Assembly (NCBI RefSeq): GCF_026151205.1
Contig: NC_087072.1
Coordinates: 19,868,103-19,932,102, forward strand
Origin: Bolinopsis microptera
Taxonomy: Eukaryota > Ctenophora > Tentaculata > Lobata > Bolinopsidae
DNA: 64,000 nt
Reading direction: 5' to 3'
The notes beneath the pieces were generated by a model that saw only the letters and a program-made list of their open reading frames with translations, ran no database searches and was not told the origin of the DNA. Positions 1 through 12,800 of this stretch are shown in pieces. Made by a program: the position numbers and the translations under genes. Positions within the stretch are counted from its first letter, which is position 1. The number at the start of each line of letters is the position of its first letter.

Positions 1-126
1 AATATGCATGACGACGATTATGTTGAAACATCAAACAGGTGATAGCGCATAGTTGAACAACCTGACAAGGGCTATTTCGAGAAATCAAACAGAATCACGT
101 ACAAACAAACAAACAAACAAACTCAC

Positions 127-254
127 CCTGTAGTTGTCAAGAGAGATTTGGAGTACCACGCTATCCTGTGAGTCCAGCAGTGTCATCAGGGTGCCAGTTT
201 GGCGACTTGATTTGAAGGTCAGCAACAGCATCGTATCAGTAGATATATCCACAT
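127..254 (-). CDS. laminin exon 41: LG5 domain, partial
   Basis: Reads [21 protein letters not shown] and [20 protein letters not shown] between a TTTCAG acceptor (255-256) and a GTGAGT donor (125-126), phase 1 in, phase 0 out. It continues LG5, which starts in the exon 1792-1960 at [10 protein letters not shown]. The second half of LG5 (the WH, GG.P and closing GC parts) is not found in positions 1-126 and must lie before the window. Confidence 0.82.
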
Positions 255-3200
255 CTGAAAAATGGTTCAATTTGGTTACAGCTGCGGTAAGATGTGTGAT
301 AATTGTATGATAGGGGGTCAGAAAAGGGGTCAATAGTTTAGGGGGTCAGAAAAAGGGTAAGGCTCCAGGAGAATGTGTCGGGTAGAAGTCCGACGTGTGA
401 CTAGTTTCAAATTTTTCCTCTGGAAATCCATGATACAATGTGTTTGTTGTATGCCGAATGTATGCTAAATCTCCTCTATGTGTTTGTTATAGTATTCCAT
501 AGACAGACGGCTAATTGAGCACTGCGCGTGAAGTCTAAAGAAATAAATAGGATATGTGGCTGTCAAAGAGGAACTGCCAATAGTACAGATATAAAATGAG
601 TACTCTCGCGTGCGTTCGTGTTTTTAGCTCTGGCTCTGTTGAAGTTAAAGGCCTAAACTTCTTTGTTAGGGTAAACACGTGGATATGTTAATTAACTTTT
701 ATTTCTCCCACCGGCAGCCTACATTCTGATAAACATTTTGTTATGACAATTGCATCATGCATAGTTATAACATGATATGTTAAAATATTTCTGAAAAGTC
801 TAGTTCCAACATGAGACATAGGAACAAATGAGTGTTTTTAAAGGGGTACCTCAAGGCTCAACCTGAATATTGGCACTGCTGTTTAAGCTTTTAAAAGAAG
901 CCCCCGCCAACATGCTCTCAGCTCAGGGCTGTATAATCGAGTACTGGCCGGCTATTTATAGAGTCGGTATCCTATCAGGTGAATACAAAAATATCATATG
1001 TTGCAAGGACGTAAAGGTATGGAAAGTCTGTTAAGAATGGGCACGTGTATCGCTTATTGTTGACACATGTTATAGGTTTAGCTGCAACTATACTACAAGG
1101 CTTCCCGGAGTTCGTTCAACAGGGTCTCCACTTCACGCTGTTATAAAAGGGTGCACTAGGTGGTAGACTTAGAGTCTGATGTGGAATATTACGGAGCGGT
1201 TGTTGTACTGTCACTTTCACCTCTGATCCGCTTCATCAACACCATCACTTAATCAGTTTAACGTCATTGGTAATTTAACAAACTGGTATTTTTAACTGGC
1301 CGTTTTAACGAAGCGCACCCGGGTCCCGTGCTTATCGCTGGAAAACTATTGGTCGAAAAGTGGGTAGAACATTTAACATTTAACAAGGTCAGATAATAAG
1401 GTACCAATTTAATGAACTCAGACAATCGGGCATCAATTTAATGAAGTCAGACAATCAGGCACCAATAGCTTTCTAGTTTTTAGTTCTACCTTATCGTTAG
1501 AAAGTTATTGGTCGAAAGGAGGGTAAAAATTTCAAATTTAACGAAGTCAGACAATCAGGTACTACTTGTGAGGAACACATTTACCGGTTGTTAACCCTTA
1601 AAGATTAAAGGTAAATAGGGGGCGTGGCTCGTGAGGGGGGAGGGGGGGGGGGGGGTGAGGGTAATTCGGTGGTGAGAGTAATTTAAATAAGAGGTAAATT
1701 TGTCTATCAACTGCAGCTCAATATTACTAATAACTCAATGTATAGAAAGCATAACAGTCGAGTTTATCCCTCATATCACTCTCTTTCTCACCAGGAATGA
1801 GGGAAGAGTCGCCGTTAAAGAAGTGAGCTGAGGACATGGCCCCTCCCTCCGTACACTGCGGTACATTCCCCACAGTCGTGATGGTGGAACTGTCGTAGGT
1901 AGTCCTGTCTAGCATAATACCACTGATACATCCCACAAACTCCATGTTGAACCCGAGACTCTGAGGATAGAACAACTATATTAGGAATTGAAGGGAAGTG
2001 AAGACGGTAGGAATTCAAGACTAAACGAAACCTTAGGAGCGAACAAATTATTTAAGACAGCTGTAATAAGGACTGGTATTTGACCGGATATCCCCGGCTG
2101 CATTCCAGGAAGTTTTGTTACCGTACCTCGTCCTGGTTTACTGAGGGAGGTGCTCCTCCGATGCAGATACCGTTACTGCACGAGTCTAGCTCGTCTTCAC
2201 TCACCAGAGCAAACCCGTGCGAGGTCCTGCCTGACCGTTCCATCACGCCTGCAACAAATACCATTCAAATCATTGACCAAATCCTTACAGTGAAATCTGT
2301 CTTACAATTTAGATTTGCCGCTTATCAAACATTTGTGTCTCAAAGTTTAGCTTTATTCTGTCGATTCATCACCAAATTGGGCAAATATTGCTCAGTTATG
2401 ACGTTTCAAAATTCTCACCGCTGTCCTTAGATTTGTCCACTATCAACTCAACGTTGTAAGCTATTCTGGAAAATTTAACCTGAAATAAATAAGAGTTTAA
2501 TAATTGACATGCTCAATGCTGAGGATTATAATTATCAGAATTGGAGTCGGTACAAAATAACTTTACTGTACAGTATTTACCTAGTAGGTAGGTTCAAGAT
2601 TGTAAGGAATCAAGTAAGTCATATTATCGCCGAGTGGGAATATTGGCACGTGGTATTGAAACTATAATCTGCCCTATCTGGTGTGACGAATGCTCGTGAA
2701 ACTGGTTTCAATTCAATGAGCACCACGCCAACATGGGTCCCAGATCCTAATTCCTACGGTCTGATTGAGACCCCCTTGTTTGAAGGTGTGAACCACCTTC
2801 ACCAGTAATTGTCAGTATTATTAACATCTCGTGAAACTGCCAAGTCTGACGCGCTGCTACTGGTGGGTGAGCGAGCGAATAGTAGCTGATACTAATGCTA
2901 AATAGCAAGGATCTGCCGCGCGGCAAGTAAGTACCCACAGCGCACGTGGACCCTAATTTAATGCACGATAGTAGCGTATCAAGTAACAAGGGGCCTGATT
3001 ATAACCCGGCACGGGCAATTAAACAGCATTCGAATAACTGCGTGGAGTAGTGCATGAGCTTGTTACCGAGCATGCCCTTCACTTAACGAGCATCTGTAGC
3101 TATCTTGCACCGACAATTTAGACACAGAACCACTGTACGCCTGGAGATTGACCTTTGTGCCGGTGTCATTAGCGGGATGAGTCAGGTACTAATCACTGTA

Positions 3201-6200
3201 TAATTCGAGGTAAGTGGCACACAGCATTAACCCAACTGCATCTTAGAAGACTGAAATTATTGTTCAGCTCACAGATGCAACCCTCATTAATGTCAATTAG
3301 GACTGGTCAAATTTCAATACAATTAAGTTAGTGGGCAGTGATGCTCTTTAGGACAAAAAGGTAGTCCCCATTTACAGAGACTCATGCATATGCAGATAGA
3401 AACGGAAACCCGGAGAGACCTGTTTACTTAAACCACAGAGAATTAACCCTTTAATGGGTTTCCTGACCCAATTAATTTCTTCTTGTATAAGATTAGAACA
3501 GTAATGAATAAAAAGAAACAATGAGACTCAGTCAACGAATGGCGTCTCGTGACTCACCACGCTATTCGTTGCCCCCCCCCCCCCCCCCCCCCCCCGAAAC
3601 GTCAGTAGCCCCTAACTGTCACTCAGGACGTAAAAAGGGAAGAGAAACTATAATATTGGTGAGTGCATATTGAACTGATAAAACATTCGTCTCAAGTTGA
3701 CACCTCGGTTTGCTCTTCTCCTAAATATGCTCCCCATAGTGTCACTCGTCTGTCATATTATGGCAGATACCTTTCAGATGAACGAGCAATGACCGAGACA
3801 TCAGACAGGGTGAGTGGAAAATTGGGGTTTCATTTGCGCGCCAAAGTTTCATTTAAATGGTGACTCATCTTATCGGTGATATTAAGGATATCACGATTAT
3901 TCCTGTTTCAAAATTATTACACACGAGTGACACATTGGGGACTGGTGGAGATAGCAGCAAACCCCGGATAAGTTCGCACCAAAGTGTCACTATAGACAAA
4001 TGTATGATATGTGGACCTCTTGATTGCAGTAATAACAGTATAATGTCTAATTTCTCAGTGGTATGGGTGAAACTATTGTGGCCTTAATATATTCATCCCT
4101 AAATGTTAAGATCCTAAACAGGGAGACAATTAGGACTCACCCTATGTGGAACCCCATCGTTGATGCTGCCCTCCCATGTCAACTCCATAGGTTTACCTCC
4201 CATAGTGATAGACAGAGTTACCTGAAAGTGGTTGGAAAAGTGAGCAGATTTAGGGACAAACCGTCATTCTAAAAGGAAAGATAATGTAAGTAGCTAGCAT
4301 TTAATTTTAAATGTGGTTTTCACTTTTCAGCGAACCTTTTCGTCGTTGAACTTGAGAATGATTTCCTTTCCGTTAGCACTGCGGGCGAAGAACAGGACAC
4401 CAGAGCTGGAAACTGTTGACACGGAGAATTCCAGCACGAACCTGGGTAACTTAAATCAGTCTTAAGAGGTGGATTAATTTCGTTATTGAACACATTTCGA
4501 TATTTTAAAATCAGTAGTCGGTGCCATCTTTTGCGGTTGGTTTTTATAGTAGAATTGATAAGATTTGATATCAGAATCTTGCCATAATTCTGGTATACAC
4601 TTATACAGTGGGAAAGCAGTGGGAAAGCAGTGCTGACTGAATGACAGTCAAGTAACAAGCACGCACATTAGACGACCTGCACTTGTGCAAGATATCACGT
4701 GCACTGGTCACTTGCAACGCATCTCAACTCCCCGCACTATCTAGGAAGTTTGTACATGAGACAAGGAGCTGTAGGGCGGGCAGATCTTGCATGTAAAGTA
4801 CAACGGTTTTTTGAGAGATGGTGGTCCTATACTGTCATGCACTGTCATGCAGCAAGAGCTACAAGTACAATGTTCCCGCCCGCTTTAAATTTAAATCCCC
4901 GTTTAAAGGTAGGCATTTTTATTAAGGTCGCGAAGTATCGAAATAGATCATGACCCTATGATTCATACATGATAAATAAAGATGCTAAATTTAAACCAAC
5001 TTTGTAATTAAAAGATTCGTCCGACAACACTAAAGTGCCATTTTGGATACTCGATAAGCTATAAATAATTACAAATAATCCTTACCCTAGGATCAGTCTA
5101 AATTCTAAAATATAGCCAACTCCTACCTGATGTAGATAGAGTTGCTCCTGATGTTGTCAATCTTGAGGAAGTTCATGACGCCACCCTCTGAAGATACCAG
5201 GAAACTATCAGGAGCTGTGTTAGTCTGGTAACTGACGCACTTCAACGACTCCAGGTTGGCTATCTCGAACTCAGGGGTCATGGTAGAGGCTCCGGCTGTG
5301 ACGGGCATGTCCGTGGGTCCGTCTGCTGCCAGGCCTGTAGGGAAGGGAGGTTTAGTACCAGGTATTTGGCATTCCTTTAGTTTTCAGTGCTTACACAGCT
5401 CCATTGGTATGAAGGTGCAGAACCTTCGTAGGATATGCCACTTCGGACTCTCATCCAGTCCGTGCAAAAGCTAGTGATTGTTACTTGTTAGGGGCTGGTA
5501 TTAGACTCTGATTCATGGTACTGTAAGCCGTACTGTTTGGCTGTGATGCTGATATATAGCTGAAGTATAGCTGATATAATATAGCTGAAGCCATTTCGAG
5601 CACGGTCTATAATACCGACTTCTCAATACAGAATATAAACTTTAGAGATATTTATCGTGAGAAAGGAGGAATATTTGTTGGCTTAGCAACACATAAAGTT
5701 TGATTAACGATTGCATTGCTTCTTCTCGTGAGACCGGCTAATACCCCTCAACCACGTGACTTACCACGTGAAACTAAACAGAGCGCTTATTGGTCGGTTT
5801 ACAGAGCTCTAAACTCTGATTGGCTGTTTGCCAGCACTCCTGCCAACTCAGAGCTGGTTGGGGTTTCTAATTAATTAAATATCGGCGATTCGGAGCTGAC
5901 GACTGTTTGTTGTTTACATGCAGATTGCTGGAGGTGTGTCGCTATGGCAACGTCAGTAGACTCCACACGACAGATTGCTGATTGGTGAGGGGTCCCAAAC
6001 AATGCGAAATATGTCACTGTCAGGGACAAAACATGTGCCTGGCCGACCCCCAGAGTCGACAGCAGCTGCCAGCCTGCATGTGGGGGCCTGGCCAGGAGCC
6101 ACTTAGCTCGTGTGTGCCACAATGGGACCTCAAGTAGCTTCTAATCAGCCATGTGTACCAATGTCCAATATTGCTATACTGTAGCCACCTGGACACTTGA

Positions 6201-9200
6201 TGTGAAGTGAGGTATAATCAGGTATACTGACTAGATAGTTAATGAAGGAATGTTACTGATTGGATTCCGAGCACGCTGTTTATTATAATTGGGACTGCAC
6301 CTGCACCTTGAAAAGCACTGCACCGTATTATTTAGGGTGCATGCTGTCTGGTACTTGCGAAAAGATTGTAACCGTGATGTAGCCAGCAGCTTACAAAATT
6401 CATCAAAAGAGTGAGCCACGTGATAGCGACTCCAACCATCCACAGTGCACTTTCGGGCCACAAGGGCCTCTCATAGGGGGGACCTTAGAGCGAGGATAGC
6501 CAATCAGAGAGCCTGCACGTTGCACGTGCTACTTAGAAATATTGCGAATAGCACGTGTCAAATAACTCGAACCTGCTTTGTCAGGACGCTGATGCGATTT
6601 GATAGCACATGGAACCCTTTCAGAGAGACAATAGGGAAGTACGATTAAAATAACAATAGCATTAATAGTAGATAAAATGTGCATGACTAAAAGCATCAAA
6701 CTTACTTTACAGAGCTATTGATAAAGTGACAATAGTGATAATGAGAACCTTAATTGTGACAGAGTGCATGCCACTGGGTCTGAAGAATAAAAAATACAAA
6801 TGGGTCAGCTTCTTACTTTTTATTGTTCGGCACCGATCAAATATAACATTCGTCTTCGCAACAGCATCGTAGGCGAAATTGAAGATCCTGTTGGGATCAA
6901 ATAAGATCATGTCATATATTTTCTACAAAATGAAACAAGATAAATAAATTTGTTTATTCAAGTGAACTAATTAAGTAAGTTTAAGTAACCAGATTATAAA
7001 ACAAACTTGTCCTTGATAACGAGGTCGCTGATACAGCCAGTGTAGCCATATCCCCGTATACCCAGCTCCGCAGGCAAGAGACCCAAATACAATGCCTTAC
7101 CGGAATCCACCTCGAACACCTGGGATTCTCCTAATATCGAACCGGCTTCTTTGGTATCGTCCACAAACAGAGATACACTGTCGGGTGAGAGCAGTGTTAA
7201 ACTGATACAACTCTAGAAATGATTAGAACACGTGCTGCTTCATAGATGATAGATATATAATAGAGCCAGTTAGATTCCTGACCTACTGACACCGTCCAAA
7301 ATTTGATTAATTTAAAGTCCAGAGTTGGAAGCTCTACTATATCTGGCTTTCCACAAAGGAAAGTGATTGCAAACCTGTCAGTAGATATGAGAATCCTTAT
7401 AAATCGTTTTGAGCCGGTATCGATCATAGCGTTGCTTTTCAGGATGAAGGGTGTACCGCTTAGAACCAGCTTTATGGCAAGTTTTCCCTCCTCAACCGAT
7501 ACTAACAGATAATCGCTCTGTGGAAGCAGTATTTACAAGTCATTCCACATAAATTTGTTTTTAGCTGTAACAGACGGACACTCTAATTCAGCTCAAACGA
7601 TTTTAGTGCAATACTAAATTTAGGAAAGCCAAGAGGCAAAATATACATTGGGCAAAAACAAGTTAAAAACACGACATCTAAACAGTAAATGTATTTTCAC
7701 CAGGATTATAAAAATCAAACCTCGCTGTTTCCTATGTAGAGGATATTCCCAGACCTGGCAACTGTTGCCATGACGAAGGATATGGGGCCCATTGCGGCGT
7801 GGGATAGTTTAACTGCTCCCTCGTTCTTCAAACTCAGACTTCTTACCATCTAGGGGAAGTCAATGTTCAATTCAGACCACTGGACTAGTCACACAAGGTC
7901 ATTGCCATGTTTTTAATTCTCCCGAGCTTTCGTGATTTAAAGTTTATCCTTTCAATGAAAGCTCAACTTTGCATAACTAAACTAACACTCTAATTTCAAT
8001 ATACCGGTTCCGAATTTACGGGGATCCCCAATAACCATTACCTTGTCAGGGCAGCCGTTCTTAACGTTCCTAGCCGTGGCCACGTTGCTCTGTCTCAGGA
8101 CCACGTTGTTGATTCTCTTGGGGCTCATGCACCCCGTGAAGGGAACTTGGGTGATACCACCTTCCTCAAATACGCTGAACAGTTAGAGGATTAACAACGG
8201 ACCTAGCTTGAGCAAGAGCCATAAGGAGGCACATAGCTATTGTGTAATAGTTACTCTAGCAGTAGTATATTCAGACCGATCCCTAAAATCATACACTTCC
8301 CTGCTTGAGAACAGTACTCAAATTTCAAGATTTTACCTTGGGAATCGGCTCATGACTTTGTTTGGAACCATCCCAAAGTACGTCTTGGAAGGCGAGCGAT
8401 GTCTCTCAAACTTCAAAGAAGCCTCCACCTTTTCCCTCGAAGTACCCTGCGGAGATTTAACCTGCATCTGAGCGAAGCCGGTACCCGGATTTCTTCTCTG
8501 TACGTAAGCGGACAGTTCCCTCGATAACATATCTGTAAAAATATAAACTTACAGCCGTCCAATATTATATTCGTAAAACTTACTTTCTAAAAATAAACGA
8601 TCATATCAAAACGACCCTATAAAAAATACCACTATTAAAGTAGAATAAAGATGTATTATTAACCAGCAAAGTTATCATCGCCGTCAGGGGTAACTGCGAC
8701 AGAATCTAAACCACCATCAGCGTTGGTATAATGTAATCTCATGCTACCCTCAAACAGATCCATCGCAAACACTTCCTGATTTCCTTCCTGAGAGTAATCA
8801 AAATAAAGGACAAATAATGAAATAGTTTTACCAGAGTCGATACCTACTTATTCGGTACGTCAGGCACTTGTCAAGATAACAAATGTGTTCTCATGGTGTA
8901 GGTACTTACATATTCGGAGCCCTCAGCATAGAACATGATGAGACCTTCCTCAGATGCGGTTTTGACGTTTAGAGAGGTGGTTCTAAGATATGGGTTCTGT
9001 CCACGCATAGTTTGGAACGCTAGATACGAGTTGTCTCCGTTGAAATAGTAGATATCTTTATCGTCCGATATCATTCGGTCAGCCCTGTGTTGAAGCGGTA
9101 TTATTATAACTTTATTAGCTTAACCCATTAGGGACGATAGGGTCGTTTACGACTCACCTTTTCTAGAGGCTATAGAGGACAAACCAAAATACTAAACGCC

Positions 9201-9816
9201 ACGAATCTTTCGCACATATGCTCAAAATTTATTGGGCTACATTATTGACTTTCCAGTCGAGACCCAATTAATCACTAACAATTAAATAATTAGACTAATT
9301 AGTCGTCATAATTGGAAAATATTTCACTTAACTTCTTGCCTTGATTGGGACATTTAAACTTTATGTAGGCTTATTTTTTTGAGAACAAAATAGTTGCGGG
9401 CAACGATTTCCTTGAGACAAATGAAAAGCCCGTGATAATCAAATGTTCACAAACAGAGCTAGACGCTGTTTACTAACTGCGGTCGCATACGACCCACTCG
9501 TCCGGGTCGCAAACGACCCATCACGGTTTTTCGGCTTTAATATTTGAAACAAAGACGTTAGGATAAAATAAAAACTGTAGCATAAGTTAAAAACATATGA
9601 TCAATACTGTGTGACTCTAACTTTTTAGAAATAAAGAATTTGGGTCATTAACGACCCACTCGGCTCACTTGCTTATTACTGCATATGTCCATTTAACTTC
9701 TTGAATTCAGCCTAAAACATGACATCATAAGTGCAAACTCGCCTCTCAGCAAGTGATTATCAACATAAACTGCGAAAAATCGGTTAAATGGGTCATTAGC
9801 GACCCACTAGGATCAC

Positions 9817-9861
<45 letters not shown>

Positions 9862-12800
9862 CTTTTTTCTTTTTTAAAAAGGCAACCTACTAAAACCAAT
9901 GGGGCCCTCCCCGGGGTCATTACTCTCGCATACTCTCGAGTCGTCCCAAGGGTGTGAAAGTAGGTCAAGATTTGTTCACACCAAGCCCTATCATCGCTAT
10001 TAGCTGACCATCTGCCTTCACTGAAGGTATGTTTTTAGAGAGTGGAGGCCGACCGTCAGCTTGGGATGCAGGGCCAAGTGGTAAACAACGTCAAGGCCCC
10101 CTTCCACATGGGCCATGTTGGTTTTGGCAGATACTGTGGTAATAAGATATGAAGTGAATGAGTGAAATGAAGTGATTGAAAAGGGTTTAAAAGAGGAAGA
10201 GCTTGTAAGGTAGTTTAGGAATGGAAGGAATCAGGGCATGTACTACAAAAAACAGTTAGTAGTACTGTAAGATAGTAACAATAACCATTGATAATAAAAT
10301 AACAAAGACAGCAATATAAATGGGGTGGACAGTTTGCCCTAATCGGCCAAGATCGACACAATAGAACTTTTGTGGCCTATTTTGTCTCCTGTAAGTGAAA
10401 GTTTAAGAAGTTTGATATATCCCTGCCAGATCGGCATGTCCCCTGCCTGAAATCTTTTGCTAATGTACCATTTGGCAACAATATTAAAATAATTTATAAT
10501 TTGTGAAGTGTGATTACAAACTATAAAATTAATTTTATTGGGGTCGTTGTAATTTCTATCGATATTCCTTTTTATAAAGTCTTCAAGTATTGTGATGAAG
10601 CTATTTGTGTGGATACAATGGAGATAGATATGAGGAATTGTTTCTAAGTATGTGTTACACAGGCTACACATGGGAGTATCTGTAACAATTTTCATTTTGT
10701 GTCTCATGTATCTACACGTCGTGATCCTCATTAAAAGCTTGTACTGAAATTGAATCAACTTAAAATTTTTAGATACTAAGAAAAATAGGTTGCTAAGAAC
10801 GACCGCCCAATCTATTGGTTGATTATTTAGGTCAATAACCCATTGACGTAATGGGGACAGCTCGTTTGGGCAGATAGAGTCGTACATTTTATCCCGAATT
10901 TTACTTCCCTTCACCTGTCCTGGATCACAAAATTGATAAATGAAATACAATGTTGTGAAACTTTTACAAATACTAGTTTAAAAACATGCTATATCTTGGT
11001 CATTACTCCTGTACATTGATTTAACTTCTTAAATCGATCAACTGGGTCAATAACGACACACTCGGGAGTTGAACCACGTCATTAATTATCATGATGTTCC
11101 ACCATCAAGAAAGACACTCGTAGGTCTTAATTCCACACAAACCACGGTGGCTGACAACTAATCCTCCTGAGATCCAGGGCCAACTAAAGGGCAGTCATCA
11201 CTCATCAAAAAACTGCGAGAATAACACGACTGCATATGCCTGGAGTTGCGTCCTGACTATGGTGCGTGGGCCATGGAAATCTGTACCGAAAGAACCGTGG
11301 CCGTGTCGCAAAAGGAAAGGAGATCGGCCCCCGTTCCTAACTGGGTTGATAATCCCGGGTTCTTCCAAGAATTCAGACTTATCAGCTTCGTCAGGTGTTA
11401 TTAAATCTAACCTTAAAAAGCATTTGCTATCCCTCCAAAATCGAGATGACCCTAATACATGGTAACTAATCTATATTATATCTCAAACTCTACATCCGGT
11501 ACGGCTATGCACACATGATATCTCTCTCTGCCATGAAACATGGCTAACCTTTTAAACTGTGATTCAAAACCTAAAGCTAAACTAAAACTCAACTGGGCTC
11601 TCCTTTGTCACCAAACTAAACCAATAAGTAATTTAAGATTATTATATTTTTCTATATAAATGTATACTGTAATTAGTATATTGACGTAGTGGATGGTTGA
11701 GGGGGTTTCAAGCACAGGTCACTCTCAAATCCTAAAGATAAGCAGTGGCCTTCGGCACTTGAAACCTCTTCAAACCTCCCCTGATTTATTTATTATTGAT
11801 ATTGTTTGATTGTGCCGTAAAAATAAATATTTGTTTTATAAAAAAAAAAAAAAAACTTGCTAGGTAATAGCCATACTGTTGTTGTTGCTTATTAGATTCT
11901 GTTACTTTTTTCGTCAATTTCGAATCTTGGTAAACGACCTGCTACAACCGCCTGAGACCCAGGGTTCCACGGTGATCAGATCATGTCACTAAAGAAAAAT
12001 ACCCTAAACAAAGTATACGAGATATCCTGTAACCTTCGGTAAATACTGAAAGAAGAGCGGTCAAATTGCATATTCTAATCCAACATGCCAATCTGTTTGA
12101 CATTCCTAGAAAGTACGAGAATAACTAAACAACTGCTGCATTCAGATGGCTACATCAACAGCTCTGTGAAGAAGGACAAGGAAAAAGCACCCCCCCCCCC
12201 CCCATCTGGCTGGCGGTGCTGCAACCTGCAATCTCTCAGACAACTACTCCGTTTTGGGTAACAACCCCACAACAACGAGGCAGCTTTCAAAACGAAACCA
12301 AATATTACGTAATCGGCCGAGAGGGCGAGGGACTTCCAAATGATTACGCTAGTGTAATTTTGACATGATAGCTATGTAGTGGGGTGGGCCGGGGGTAAAA
12401 ATTGTCCAATAAGTGATTACGTAATATGTGAACGACCCCTAAGAAGTAAAGAAAGGAGGCTGCGAAATGAGTAGATGCAGCCATCTGAAATCTGAATCAA
12501 GCAGTTGTATAGTTCTTCTTGGACTTTTTAGGAATCGGGAAAAGATAGGCACGTTGTTTGTTGTCTCACGACATTACGGTCGTGTACTAACAGCTGATAA
12601 ACTCGCCTACCTATCAATCCAATTCTGCTCATTATTCGTCAGTGATTGGGTGACGTGATCTGCAGATCACCTTGAGACTCCAGATCTCATGAGGGCTAGT
12701 GGTCATCCACCCGTGGTTTGCGTGGAATTAAGACCTACGAGTGTCTTTCTTGATGGTGGAACGGCATGATACTGATATGTCTGATAATTAATGACGTGGT

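Noticed and set aside
2080..2430. 116-codon plus-strand frame
   Set aside because: It is the antisense of the laminin exon 2127-2248 and neighbouring intron.
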